64,000 nt of DNA, taken from Mesorhizobium sophorae. Its GTDB lineage: Bacteria; Pseudomonadota; Alphaproteobacteria; Rhizobiales; Rhizobiaceae. Location: the NCBI RefSeq assembly GCF_002270415.1, contig NZ_NNRI01000008.1, positions 549,501-613,500 on the forward strand, given 5' to 3'. Made by a program: the position numbers and the translations under genes. The notes below the pieces were generated by a model. It was not told the DNA's origin. It worked only from the letters and a program-made list of their open reading frames with translations, and did no database searches. Below, piece by piece: positions 19,015 through 27,671 of this stretch; the stretch's first letter is position 1, and each line of letters opens with the position of its first letter.

Positions 19015-19878
19015 CTAGATCTGCCTGTTGACGAACGCTTCGCGGATTGCCTCCTGCATGCCGTCGATCGCCTCACCCGAGGCATTCGGGTTGCGGTGCA
19101 TCACCACATTCGAGGAATCGATGTCGCCGAACCCGTCCGCCGACGTCAGTTCGCGGCAGCCGGCCGGAATGTTGCTGCGCGAGATCGGCGCGATCGCCAG
19201 CCCGGAGGTGACGGCGAGCTTTAGACCGCCAGTGGTGTCGCTCGTATAGGCGACGCGATAGGCAAGACCGCGCTGCTCCAGTGATTTGACGGCAAAATCC
19301 TTGCACCAGCCGGCCCGGTTGTAGAGCGCGATCGGCACCGGCCGCTCCTCATGCATGTGATGCAGGGTCGATGTCACCCATACGGTCGGATCGTGCATCA
19401 GCACTTCGCCGCCGGCAGGATCCTGCCATTCGAAAACCACGCACAGATCGAGTTCGCCGGCGGCGAGCGCCGCCACCTGCGCCCCCGAATGCGCATAGCG
19501 CACGGTGACCTCGACCTGGGTGTGGCGCTTCGAAAAGGCGCCGAGCGCGCGCGATAGGATCGCGTGGCCATACTCCTCCGGAATGCCGATGCGGACCGGC
19601 CCGCCAAGCGGCGCCGCCGCCATCGACGCCGCCGTCTCGTCGAGCAGCGAAACGATCCGGCGAGCGTTGACGATGAGTTCGCCGCCGCGCCGCGTCAACA
19701 CGACACCGCGTGAACCGCGCTCGAACAGGGTGTCGCCGATCAGGTCCTCGAGCTTCTTCATCTGCATCGACACCGCCGACTGGGTACGGCCGGCCTGCTC
19801 CGCCGCCCTGGTGAAATTGCCGGCTTCGGCAATAGCCACGAAGGTGCGCAGAAGGTCGCTGTCGAGGGTCGGTCGCAT
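19015..19878 (-). CDS. LysR-family transcriptional regulator
   Basis: 287-residue LysR protein. The helix-turn-helix is at residues 5-65 (LDSDLLRTFVAIAEAGNFTR, QSAVSMQMKKLEDLIG), followed by a periplasmic-binding-protein-like effector domain (VRIGIPEEYGHAILS). The start MRPTLDSDLL is chosen because longer in-frame starts run through the divergent promoter region. It is divergent from an EamA transporter, with about 200 bp between starts, and probably controls that transporter and itself. The effector is unknown; a LrhA/HexA-like subgroup is suggested by LLRTFVAIAEAGNFTRAA. Confidence 0.83.
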   Translation of the reverse strand: MRPTLDSDLLRTFVAIAEAGNFTRAAEQAGRTQSAVSMQMKKLEDLIGDTLFERGSRGVVLTRRGGELIVNARRIVSLLDETAASMAAAPLGGPVRIGIPEEYGHAILSRALGAFSKRHTQVEVTVRYAHSGAQVAALAAGELDLCVVFEWQDPAGGEVLMHDPTVWVTSTLHHMHEERPVPIALYNRAGWCKDFAVKSLEQRGLAYRVAYTSDTTGGLKLAVTSGLAIAPISRSNIPAGCRELTSADGFGDIDSSNVVMHRNPNASGEAIDGMQEAIREAFVNRQI

Positions 19879-20077
19879 GAATCCGCCATAAGGAATTTTG
19901 ATCACTGATATCATTCCAATTCGTTTGCAACATGTCAAACGCCGAACCATAGTCGCCTCACCCATTGGATATGCGGCTGCGAAATCGGCCGCGGACCAAT
20001 TCGAAGAGTCCTCACTCATGCCCGCTGCCCGAAACGGTGGCGGGTTCTTTTTCGCTTGCAGGGAGCCCCGAAGGCAC

Positions 20078-21025
20078 ATGCAGAACCGGATGGTCCTTGG
20101 CATCCTGAGCCTGTGCCTTGGCGTGCTGGTATTCTCGCTGCAGGACCCGCTCGTCAAAGCCGTGTCGAGCGGCTATCCGGTGACCGAGGTGATGGCGATC
20201 CGCTCGATCGTCGCCTTGCCGATCCTGATTGTTCTCGTCCATGTCGATGTCGGCTTGCCGGCGATCCTGTCGAGGCGATTCGGCATGCTGACGATGCGCG
20301 CCTTCATCCAGTTCACCTCCTATACGGTGTACTATCTGGCTATCGCCGCCTTGCCGCTGGCCGACGCCGTGGCGCTCTATTTCATGGCGCCGCTGTTCAT
20401 CATGGTGCTGGCCGGGCCTTATCTTGGCGAGCGCGTCTCCTGGCAGACGCTGGCGACCGTGCTGATCGGGCTGTTCGGCGTCCTCGTGATGCTGCGCCCG
20501 GGCGCCGGTCTGTTCGACTGGGCGGCGCTGCTGTCGCTGGGCTCGGCGGCGCTCTACGGCTTTTCGCAGTTGATGGCCCGCAAGATCGGCGATACCGAAT
20601 CGTCCACCGTCATGGCCTTCTACCAGAACGGCGCCTATCTGGTCGGCGCGGCCGTGGTTGCCGGTACGTTTCACCTGGCCGGCATCACCCACGCCGTCCA
20701 CCCGAGCCTCGAATTCCTGGTGCGGCCCTGGCTCTCGCCGACACTGCCTGATTTTCTCAAGATGGCGGCCTGCGGTTTCGTCGCCTCCGCCGGCATGATC
20801 CTGCTGTCGCAAGCCTACCGGATGGCGCCGGCCAATCGCGTTGCCACCTTCGAATACACCGGCATCCTGTGGTCGCCGCTATGGGGTTTCCTGTTCTTCG
20901 CCGAGGTGCCACGGTCGACGACCGTGATCGGTGCGGCGCTCATCATCGGCGCCGGCCTGCTGGCGCTCAACTTCGAACGCCGCAAGAGCGCTCCGCCCGT
21001 GCTCGCTGCAGTCGATCCAGCCTGA
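20078..21025 (+). CDS. EamA/DMT-family transporter
   Basis: 315-residue integral membrane protein with about ten hydrophobic segments arranged as two EamA repeats: the first begins at MVLGILSLCLGVLVFSLQDP and the second near WAALLSLGSAALYGFSQLMA. The ATG at 20078 is chosen because it places the first helix near the N-terminus; longer frames add 60 residues of unlikely sequence. Members move metabolites such as amino acids, purines or carnitine; the substrate is unknown here. The divergent LysR gene is the likely regulator. Its stop abuts that of cpdR on the other strand. Confidence 0.82.
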   Translation: MQNRMVLGILSLCLGVLVFSLQDPLVKAVSSGYPVTEVMAIRSIVALPILIVLVHVDVGLPAILSRRFGMLTMRAFIQFTSYTVYYLAIAALPLADAVALYFMAPLFIMVLAGPYLGERVSWQTLATVLIGLFGVLVMLRPGAGLFDWAALLSLGSAALYGFSQLMARKIGDTESSTVMAFYQNGAYLVGAAVVAGTFHLAGITHAVHPSLEFLVRPWLSPTLPDFLKMAACGFVASAGMILLSQAYRMAPANRVATFEYTGILWSPLWGFLFFAEVPRSTTVIGAALIIGAGLLALNFERRKSAPPVLAAVDPA

Positions 21026-21397
21026 TCAGGCGAAGCAGATCAGCGCCCGTTCCACGCGGGAGCGGATTTCGGCCAGCGTAAACGGCTTCTGCACGACATC
21101 GAGGATCACGCCGTTCAACTCCTCGGCGCGTTCGCGCTGGTCGGCATAGCCCGTCATCAGCATGATCTTCATCGACGGGAAGAGCGCTGCCGCCGCAATC
21201 GCCATCTCGATGCCGTCCATCTCCGGCATGCGGATGTCGGAGACGACGAGATCATAGCCGCCATTTGCGGCTTGGATCAGCGAGAGGCCTTGCGCGCCGT
21301 CCGCGGCGATATCGATTGTGTGTCCGGCGCGTTCAAGCGCGCGGGCGGCCAGGGTGCGGACGGACTCATCGTCCTCAACGATCAGAAGCTTTGCCAT
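21026..21397 (-). CDS. cpdR: CpdR-like single-domain response regulator
   Basis: 123-residue receiver domain without an output domain. Acidic pocket VEDDES, phospho-acceptor aspartate in VVSDIRMPEMDG (about residue 52), switch threonine in MLMTGYAD and lysine in VVQKPFTLAEI. The wording GYADQRERA...VVQKPFTLAEIR is characteristic of CpdR, which in Caulobacter and Sinorhizobium controls polar ClpXP localisation and CtrA degradation when unphosphorylated. Start MAKLLIVEDD. It belongs to a minus-strand cluster with hpt and a membrane protein, near ftsEX. Confidence 0.8.
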   Translation of the reverse strand: MAKLLIVEDDESVRTLAARALERAGHTIDIAADGAQGLSLIQAANGGYDLVVSDIRMPEMDGIEMAIAAAALFPSMKIMLMTGYADQRERAEELNGVILDVVQKPFTLAEIRSRVERALICFA

Positions 21398-21472
21398 GGC
21401 GGCCATGTTTGGCTGCGAAAAGTTGACTTTTTCTGAAGGCGCAGGAGACCAACAAGCCTTTTTGAACGTCGC

Positions 21473-22015
21473 TTACACGTCGCCTTTGACGACACCGACA
21501 AACGGCAATTCGCGAAAGGCATGCGCAACGTCCATGCCGTAGCCGACGACGAAATAGTCGGGACAGTCGAAGCCGACATAGTCGGCCTTGAGTGAGGTCT
21601 GGCGGCGCATGCGCTTGTCGAGCAGCACGGCGATGGCGCAGCTCTTGGCGCCGCGCGACAGCATCAGGTCGCGGGTGAAGCTCAGCGTCTTGCCCGATTC
21701 GAGAATGTCGTCGATCAACAGCACGTCACGGCCGGCCACCTCATTGTCGATATCGCGCAGCACCCTCACCTCGCCGCTTGTGGTGCCGGCGCCGTAGCTG
21801 GAAATGAAGATGAATTCGACCTCCGGCGACAGCCCGACATCATGCATGGCGCGGATCAGGTCGGCGGCGAAGATGAACGAGCCCTTCAGCACCGAAATCA
21901 CCAGCAGATCGTGATAATCGTGGCCGGCGATCTCCTTGGCGAGTTCAAGATTGCGCCGTGCGATCGCCGATGCCGAAAACAGGACCTCGATGTCCTTGCC
22001 GCGTACGTTTGGCAT
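21473..22015 (-). CDS. hpt: Hypoxanthine phosphoribosyltransferase
   Basis: 180-residue purine salvage enzyme that joins hypoxanthine (or guanine) to PRPP, giving IMP (or GMP). The PRPP-binding motif is VLLIDDILESGKT (about residues 95-107), and the flexible loop contains SSYGAGTTSGEV. DYVGFDCPDYFVVGYGMD near the C-terminus is the base-binding region typical of bacterial HPRT. It is 75 bp upstream of cpdR on the same strand and 23 bp downstream of the membrane-protein gene. Confidence 0.93.
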   Translation of the reverse strand: MPNVRGKDIEVLFSASAIARRNLELAKEIAGHDYHDLLVISVLKGSFIFAADLIRAMHDVGLSPEVEFIFISSYGAGTTSGEVRVLRDIDNEVAGRDVLLIDDILESGKTLSFTRDLMLSRGAKSCAIAVLLDKRMRRQTSLKADYVGFDCPDYFVVGYGMDVAHAFRELPFVGVVKGDV

Positions 22016-22038
22016 TGGTGGTCTTCCTCGGTGATCGC

Positions 22039-22680
22039 CTATTGGGCGAAAGTGACCAAAACGGTTCTTACGCCGTTCTTAGGCACGTCGAGCCGGCTGG
22101 CAAAGCCGAATCTTTCGCCCGACGCCAGCGAACGACCGGATGTCCCCAACGAATAGCGGGTCGTGCGCCCGTCATTGCCGGTCACCCGGATTTCGAGCGG
22201 CGGCAGCGGCGCCGGTTTCGCGCCGTCATTGGCGGCCTCGCCATCGACGAACAGCACGGGGTTCGGCCCGGAGGCGTCGACGCGTGACGTGACGCCTGAA
22301 ATGCTCAGCGCCGACGCCTGCGCACTGGACAGGAACGGCGCCTGGCGCACCAGCGCATGCCCTCCGGAGACCCAGAAAGCGGCGAACGCGGCACCAATGC
22401 CGGCGATCCAGAAGATCGGCCCGCCGCGTGAAGCCGGTGGCCGCTCCGCCGGGGCCTCGGGCTTGCGCAGCATGTCCATGCCCTCGATGGGCGGCGTGAC
22501 GATCGCGCGTGGCAGCGGCGAAATGCTTTCCGCGGCGGGGACAAGGCGCGGCATCACGACATAGTCGGCATCGACGATGTCAGCCGCTGGTGCGCGCATG
22601 AACCGGTCCGTTGCGGCAATTGCCGCCGGATCGGTCATGATTTCGCCGGAAACCGGGCGCGCGGTTCTATCGTCAGCCAT
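22039..22680 (-). CDS. Conserved single-pass membrane protein of unknown function
   Basis: 213-residue protein: an N-terminal 90-residue cytoplasmic part rich in Ala, Pro and Arg (DIVDADYVVMPRLVPAAES), one transmembrane helix near residues 93-112 (GPIFWIAGIGAAFAAFWVSG) and a periplasmic domain resembling a small beta sandwich (LEIRVTGNDGRTTRYSL, GVRTVLVTFAQ). Start MADDRTARP with GGGG upstream; the ATG one codon earlier is possible. Alphaproteobacterial relatives at this position, as I recall, often begin with an MJ0042 zinc-finger CxxC motif, which is absent here. It is divergent from ftsE across a CtrA-type box. Confidence 0.65.
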   Translation of the reverse strand: MADDRTARPVSGEIMTDPAAIAATDRFMRAPAADIVDADYVVMPRLVPAAESISPLPRAIVTPPIEGMDMLRKPEAPAERPPASRGGPIFWIAGIGAAFAAFWVSGGHALVRQAPFLSSAQASALSISGVTSRVDASGPNPVLFVDGEAANDGAKPAPLPPLEIRVTGNDGRTTRYSLGTSGRSLASGERFGFASRLDVPKNGVRTVLVTFAQ

Positions 22681-22790
22681 CATGGCCCCAGCATTGCAGC
22701 ACGTGTTCGCTTTTCGTTTCTTTTGCGTAAACACAAATGGTTAACGCTTCCCCACCGGAGCCCTCGTGAAGCGCCGAAAAAGCCCAAGAA

Positions 22791-22805
22791 TTAACCGCCG
22801 GTTAA
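22791..22805. promoter_or_regulatory. CtrA-type box TTAA-N7-TTAA
   Basis: TTAACCGCCGGTTAA (22791-22805) is a perfect match to the CtrA consensus TTAA-N7-TTAA and is itself palindromic. A further TTAA half-site with AACG lies at 22741-22744, and GATTC (a CcrM GANTC site) overlaps the ftsE start. The box sits 71 bp before ftsE and about 110 bp before the divergent gene, so either or both could be controlled by the cell-cycle regulator. Confidence 0.6.
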
Positions 22806-22875
22806 CCATGCCGGCCGATGGTCATTACCCAGAACAGGCTGGCTCGCTGCCGCCGCGAATTTCAGGTCGCCGAAA

Positions 22876-23535
22876 TTGATTCGCTTCGAAAATGTCGGCC
22901 TCCGCTATGGCATGGGTCCGGAAATCCTCCGTGACATCTCCCTGCACATTCCGGAGCGCTCCTTCCAGTTCCTGAGCGGGCCTTCGGGTGCCGGCAAGAC
23001 GACGTTGCTGCGCCTGCTGTTCATGTCGTTGAAGCCGACGCGCGGGCTGATCACCATTTTCGGCAAGGACCGCTCGCGCATCTCGCGCGCCGAACTGCCG
23101 CATCTGAGGCGTCGTATCGGTGTGGTGTTCCAGGACTTTCGCTTGCTCGACCATATGACCACCTACGAGAACGTGGCCTTGCCGCTGCGCGTGCGCGGGC
23201 GCGAGGAGGCGAGCTACCGCACCGATGTCACCGAGCTGTTGAAATGGGTCGGGCTGGGCGAGCGCATGCATGTGCTGCCGCCAGTTCTGTCCGGCGGCGA
23301 GAAGCAGCGTGCGGCGATCGCCCGTGCGCTGATCGAGCAGCCGGAGATCCTGCTGGCCGACGAGCCGACCGGCAATGTCGATCCGCCGCTGGCGCGACGC
23401 CTGCTGCGGCTGTTTATCGAGCTCAATCGTCTCGGCACCGCCGTGGTGATCGCGACCCATGACCTTGGCCTGATGGAACAGGTCGACGCGCGCCGCATGA
23501 TCCTGGCCGGCGGAAGGCTGGACATCTATGACTGA
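22876..23535 (+). CDS. ftsE: Cell division ATP-binding protein FtsE
   Basis: 219-residue ABC ATPase that with FtsX links the divisome to septal peptidoglycan hydrolase activation. Walker A GPSGAGKTT (about residues 36-44), signature LSGGEKQRAAIARAL, Walker B ILLADEPTGNVD, switch ATHDLGLM. No in-frame ATG precedes the conserved start, so translation begins at the TTG 22876 (TTG ATT CGC TTC for M-IRFENVGLRYG), an unusual codon that may limit expression. It overlaps ftsX by 8 nt. A CtrA-type box lies upstream. Confidence 0.93.
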   Translation: MIRFENVGLRYGMGPEILRDISLHIPERSFQFLSGPSGAGKTTLLRLLFMSLKPTRGLITIFGKDRSRISRAELPHLRRRIGVVFQDFRLLDHMTTYENVALPLRVRGREEASYRTDVTELLKWVGLGERMHVLPPVLSGGEKQRAAIARALIEQPEILLADEPTGNVDPPLARRLLRLFIELNRLGTAVVIATHDLGLMEQVDARRMILAGGRLDIYD

Positions 23536-24523
23536 GCTGTCCGCCGAACATCTTGAACAGCAGGAGCAGGACGCCGAGGCGGCCGAGGCGAGGCCGCGTG
23601 CCCAGCGCCGGATGGCGCCGATCGTGCCGGCGCAGAACATCGCTGGCCGGGCACTGGTGCTGGTCATTGCCATCATGACCTTCCTGTCCTGCCTGACCTT
23701 CGGCGCGGTGACGCTGGTGCGTGACACCGCCTCGGTCTGGGAGAACCAGATCTCGCGCGAGGCGACGATCCAGATCAAGCCTGTCGACGGCCTCGACATG
23801 GAGGCCGCCCTTGCCCAGGCCTCCCAGATGGCCAGCGAGTTTCCCGGCGTGAAGTCGACCCGGATCATCGATCGCGACGCGACCGCGAGGCTCCTGGAGC
23901 CGTGGCTGGGCTCCGGCCTCAACATCGATGAACTGCCGGTGCCGCGCCTGATCATCGTCACCATCGACGAGAGCAGCCCGCCTGATTTCGCCGCCATGCG
24001 CGCCGCGATCACGCCGAAATTGCCAAGCGCATCGCTCGACGATCACCGCACCTGGGTCGACCGGCTGGTGGCCATGGCCCGCACCACGGTGACCATCGGC
24101 ATCGCCGTGCTGGCGCTGATGCTGTCGGCGACCGTGCTGACCGTGGTGTTCGCGACGCGCGGCGCCATGGCGGGCAATGGCCACATCATCGAGGTTCTGC
24201 ATTTTGTCGGCGCCGAGGCGAGCTTCATCGCGCGTGAATTCCGCCGGCATTTCCTGGTTACCGGCATGAAGGGTGCCGCCGCCGGCGGAGCCGCGGCTGT
24301 GCTCGTGTTCATCGTCTTTTCATGGTGGTCGTCGCGCAACATGGCGACGCCGCAGGCCGACCAGGCGACCGCGCTGTTCGGCAATTTCGCCATAGGTTCG
24401 GCGGGCTATCTCGGGGTCGTTCTCATGGTGCTGGTGATCGGTGGGCTGACGGCGGCAACCTCGCACGCCACTGTTGTCGCCTATCTCAGCGACATCGAGG
24501 TCCGCCAGCCGGATGCCGGCTAA
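23528..24523 (+). CDS. ftsX: Cell division protein FtsX
   Basis: 331-residue inner-membrane partner of FtsE. A cytoplasmic N-terminus of about 40 residues precedes helix 1 (ALVLVIAIMTFLSCLTFGAV, about 41-60); then comes a large periplasmic domain (residues about 65-175) that in other bacteria contacts amidase activators. Three more helices follow at about 190-215, 255-275 and 295-320. ISREATIQIKPVDG is typical of the alphaproteobacterial branch. The ATG overlaps the ftsE stop by 8 nt, indicating coupled translation. Confidence 0.9.
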   Translation: MTELSAEHLEQQEQDAEAAEARPRAQRRMAPIVPAQNIAGRALVLVIAIMTFLSCLTFGAVTLVRDTASVWENQISREATIQIKPVDGLDMEAALAQASQMASEFPGVKSTRIIDRDATARLLEPWLGSGLNIDELPVPRLIIVTIDESSPPDFAAMRAAITPKLPSASLDDHRTWVDRLVAMARTTVTIGIAVLALMLSATVLTVVFATRGAMAGNGHIIEVLHFVGAEASFIAREFRRHFLVTGMKGAAAGGAAAVLVFIVFSWWSSRNMATPQADQATALFGNFAIGSAGYLGVVLMVLVIGGLTAATSHATVVAYLSDIEVRQPDAG

Positions 24524-24656
24524 TTTACGTCGCTTGGAAGCAGGGACAAGTTCGGGACAATGACATCGATAGAAACAGGATGATCACGGATGGAGAATTG
24601 GCGTAACGCAAAGTGCGTCTTTCTACTACCCAAAGCCACATTTGGGGATTAACCAT

Positions 24657-25382
24657 ATGGCGATGGACGCGCGGCAAACGACCGGGACGGCTGGGCAGAT
24701 GCCAGTGGTGGTTGCCCATTCGCGCGACCACGGCAAGGTCAGCCGCCTAAAAGCCGCTCTGCGCCTGTCCGGGCTTTCCCTCCTCATCCTCGCAACTCTG
24801 TTTGCCGGCGGCTTTGGCTGGTTCGCCAACAAGGTCAGCCACCTGACGACGCCCGCCAATCCGGCTAAGGCCGACGCAATCATCGTTTTGACCGGCGGCC
24901 AGTCACGCCTTGACGCCGCAATGGATCTGCTGGCGTCCGGCAAGGGCGAGCGGCTGTTGATCAGCGGCGTGCATCCTTCCGCCAGCCGCCGCCAGCTGCA
25001 GGCGGCGATCGGTGGCGACAAGCGCTTGTTCTCCTGCTGCGTCGACATCGACCGCGCCGCGCTGGACACGATCGGCAATGCCGAGGAGAGCGCCAAATGG
25101 GTGGAGAGCCATGCCTACGGCACGGTGATCCTGGTCACCAACAACTATCATATGCCGCGCAGCCTGCTGGAAATGGGCCGGCTGCTGCATGGCGCCAAGC
25201 TCGAACCGTATCCGGTGGTCAACACCAATCTCGACAATGGCAGCTGGCTGACCAAGCCGCGCGCATTGCGCGTGCTGTTCACCGAATACAATAAATATCT
25301 GCTGGCGCTGGCGCGCGGCATCGTGCCGATGAAGCCGACGCCGGACGGCATCGCGCTGGCCGAGACCGCGGCCGGCGGCTGA
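24657..25382 (+). CDS. YdcF / DUF218 membrane-anchored protein
   Basis: 241-residue protein. The ATG 24657 is chosen because GGGG lies 9 nt before it; a TTG at 24642 would add five residues. One transmembrane helix at about residues 36-57 (LSGLSLLILATLFAGGFGWF) is followed by a DUF218 domain: DAIIVLTGGQSRLDAAMDLL, LLISGVHP, ESAKWV and VTNNYHMPRSLLEM. E. coli YdcF binds S-adenosylmethionine and ElyC/SanA relatives affect envelope biogenesis; the position behind ftsEX and near plsC supports an envelope role. Reaction unknown. Confidence 0.82.
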   Translation: MAMDARQTTGTAGQMPVVVAHSRDHGKVSRLKAALRLSGLSLLILATLFAGGFGWFANKVSHLTTPANPAKADAIIVLTGGQSRLDAAMDLLASGKGERLLISGVHPSASRRQLQAAIGGDKRLFSCCVDIDRAALDTIGNAEESAKWVESHAYGTVILVTNNYHMPRSLLEMGRLLHGAKLEPYPVVNTNLDNGSWLTKPRALRVLFTEYNKYLLALARGIVPMKPTPDGIALAETAAGG

Positions 25383-25385
25383 ACC

Positions 25386-26036
25386 TCATTCCCCGGCTGT
25401 AGCACCTGCCCCAGCTGCAGCGCCTGAAATCCCCTTGAGGCGCGCTATCTCCTGTTCGAGGCCCTCGATACGCTTGTCCCGTTCGCCAAGCGCCGCTGCC
25501 ACGTCAGCCGCCTCGAACCGCTGCGGGATGTGTTGCGGGCAATTGGAGTCCCAGGCCGAGACCGTGAACAGGATGACCTGCTCGGGACGCGCCTTGTAGT
25601 CCTGCGGCATCAACCTCGCCATCAGCTCGGCATCGTTCTCGACGACGCGGGCCGTGCCCCAGATCTTGATGCGCTGCCGGTGGGCATAATCGATCAGGAA
25701 CAGGAAGGCCTGCGGATTGTCGGCCAGGTTGCCCTGCGTGATGAACTGCCTGTTGCCGGCAAAATCCGCAAAGCCGATCGTGTGTTGATCCAGCACCTTG
25801 AGAAACCCGGCGGGTCCACCGCGATGCTGGATGTAGGGCTGGCCATCGCCATTGGCCGTCGACAGGAAGACGCTGGTCTGGATCTCGATGAAGGCGGCAA
25901 GGTCGGGCGTGATATCGGCCTGCCAGCCGCCACGCTCCTCGACGCGGGCATAGGACTGGCGTGAGCCCTTGCGGGCCTGGATCGCCTTGACGGTCGGCGT
26001 GAAGGCGACGTCGCTGGTGAAAGCATGAGCATTCAT
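25386..26036 (-). CDS. Pyridoxamine 5'-phosphate oxidase-like flavin-binding protein
   Basis: 216-residue split-barrel FMN-binding protein. VFLSTANGDGQPYIQHRGGP and FADFAGNRQFITQGNLADNP are the FMN-binding core of the PNPOx-like superfamily, and INGTA-like IKIWGTARVVEND follows. A C-terminal helix (LGERDKRIEGLEQEIARLK) looks like a short coiled coil. Full PdxH substrate residues are not obvious, so a general flavin reductase or oxidase is more likely than vitamin B6 synthesis. It lies 24 bp behind the DUF1348 gene, opposite a LysR gene. Confidence 0.78.
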   Translation of the reverse strand: MNAHAFTSDVAFTPTVKAIQARKGSRQSYARVEERGGWQADITPDLAAFIEIQTSVFLSTANGDGQPYIQHRGGPAGFLKVLDQHTIGFADFAGNRQFITQGNLADNPQAFLFLIDYAHRQRIKIWGTARVVENDAELMARLMPQDYKARPEQVILFTVSAWDSNCPQHIPQRFEAADVAAALGERDKRIEGLEQEIARLKGISGAAAGAGATAGE

Positions 26037-26060
26037 GAAAGCCTCCTTGCCCGGGCGACC

Positions 26061-26531
26061 CTAGAGCCCAAGCTCCGACAATGACGGGTGGTCGTCCGGG
26101 CGCCGACCGAGCGGCCAGTGATATTTGCGATCGGCCGCACCGATCGGCAGGTCGTTGATGCTGGCGATGCGCAGGCGCATCAGCCCGTGTTCGTCGAATT
26201 CCCAGTTCTCGTTGCCATAGCTGCGGAACCATAAGCCGCTGTCGTCGTGCCATTCATAGGCGAAGCGCACGGCGATGCGGTTGCCGTGGAAGGCCCAGAC
26301 CTCTTTGATCAGCCGGTAGTCGAGTTCGCGGCTCCACTTGCGCGTCAGGAACGCCTGGATGGCATCGCGGCCTTGTAGGAATTCGGCGCGATTGCGCCAG
26401 CGGCTATCCGTCGTGTAGGCAAGCGCCACTCGGGCCGGATCGCGCGAATTCCAGGCATCCTCGGCCATGCGCGCCTTCTGCGCGGCGGTCTCGGCTGTGA
26501 ACGGCGGCAGCGGCGGCCGGCTTTCGGACAT
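26061..26531 (-). CDS. DUF1348 / NTF2-like family protein
   Basis: 156-residue small protein with the SnoaL/NTF2-like cone fold typical of DUF1348 (PF07080). Conserved segments include [40 protein letters not shown] and [20 protein letters not shown]. Start [10 protein letters not shown] with AGGAG 7 nt upstream; an ATG 22 codons earlier lies in the promoter region. Function unknown. It forms an apparent two-gene unit with the PNPOx-like gene and is divergent from a LysR regulator. Confidence 0.83.
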   Translation of the reverse strand: MSESRPPLPPFTAETAAQKARMAEDAWNSRDPARVALAYTTDSRWRNRAEFLQGRDAIQAFLTRKWSRELDYRLIKEVWAFHGNRIAVRFAYEWHDDSGLWFRSYGNENWEFDEHGLMRLRIASINDLPIGAADRKYHWPLGRRPDDHPSLSELGL

Positions 26532-26653
26532 GATGACTCCTTGCTCGTTGAGGCCCTGCTGCAGGCAGGCCAGGAATCTTGATATAAAGCCTTCCATCCT
26601 TCAAATGCAGATGACATATTCGCAATCCGTCCTTCCATTTTCTGGAAGAAGCT

Positions 26654-27556
26654 ATGGATCGTCTCGAAGCCATGTCGCTCTTTGTCGCCGCGGTGGAGGC
26701 CGGCAGCCTTTCCGCCGCGGCCCGCCGTTTCGGCATTCCGCTGGCGACGGTCAGCCGCAAGGTTTCCGATCTCGAACGACATCTGAACACACGCCTGTTG
26801 AACCGCTCGACGCGCCGGCTGACGCCGACCGACGCCGGCCAGGCCTATCTTGCCGCCTGCCGCCGTATCCTCGACGACGTCGGTGAGGCCGAACGCACGG
26901 CGGCCGGCGAATACAGCGCTCCGACCGGCGAACTGGCCATCACCGCGCCGGTCGTCTTTGGCCGCCTGCACGTGCTGCCGGTCGTCACCGGTTTTCTCGC
27001 GGCCTATCCCGACGTGAACATTCGCCTGACGCTAGCCGACCGCATAACCCAGCTGGTTGAGGACCATTTCGATCTCGCCATTCGCATCGGCCAGTTGCCT
27101 GATTCGAGCCTGGTCGCCATTGCTGTCGGCTCGATCCGCCGCGTCGCTTGTGCGAGCCCGGCCTATCTGGCCGAGCATGGCACGCCGATGACCCCGCAGG
27201 ATCTGGAAACACACAGTTGCATCACCTTCGAGGGACTTGCTTCCGCCGCCACCTGGAGCTTCGCCCAGGGCAGGACGGAAGTCCCGGTTCAGGTCCGCTC
27301 GCGGCTTCAGGTCAACACCGCCGAGGCGGCCATCGACGCCGCGATTGCCGGCATCGGGGTGACAAAAGTGCTTTCCTACCAGATCGAAGCCGCACTGCGG
27401 TCAGGCGCGCTGCGCATCCTGCTGCAGGAGTTCGAGCCTGAACCATGGCCGGTAAGCCTGGTGCATGCCGGCCACGGCCTGCTGCCGGTCAAGCTGCGGG
27501 CCTTTCTCGATTTCGCTGCCCCGCGTCTGAAGGAGCGGCTGGCGCGATTGACGTAG
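26654..27556 (+). CDS. LysR-family transcriptional regulator
   Basis: 300-residue LysR protein of the CrgA/DsdC-like broad group: MDRLEAMSLFVAAVEAGSLS then PLATVSRKVSDLERHLNTRL form the helix-turn-helix, followed by LLNRSTRRLTPTDAG and an effector domain from residue 90. The 122-bp divergent region to the DUF1348 gene is the likely operator, and these two oxidoreductase-like genes the likely targets. Inducer not predictable. Confidence 0.86.
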   Translation: MDRLEAMSLFVAAVEAGSLSAAARRFGIPLATVSRKVSDLERHLNTRLLNRSTRRLTPTDAGQAYLAACRRILDDVGEAERTAAGEYSAPTGELAITAPVVFGRLHVLPVVTGFLAAYPDVNIRLTLADRITQLVEDHFDLAIRIGQLPDSSLVAIAVGSIRRVACASPAYLAEHGTPMTPQDLETHSCITFEGLASAATWSFAQGRTEVPVQVRSRLQVNTAEAAIDAAIAGIGVTKVLSYQIEAALRSGALRILLQEFEPEPWPVSLVHAGHGLLPVKLRAFLDFAAPRLKERLARLT

Positions 27557-27671
27557 CTGAAACGGGCCGCCCGACCATCGTTCTCCTTTACTCGTCAGAG
27601 CGGCTGGCGGCCATTTCCTTTTTCGCCGCGCTTGGTGTAACCAACGCACACCTCTCACCGGGCCTCCCTCC

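Noticed and set aside
24649..24656. TTAACCAT in front of ydcF as a CtrA site
   Set aside because: A single half-site touching the start codon, without a second TTAA at seven bases.
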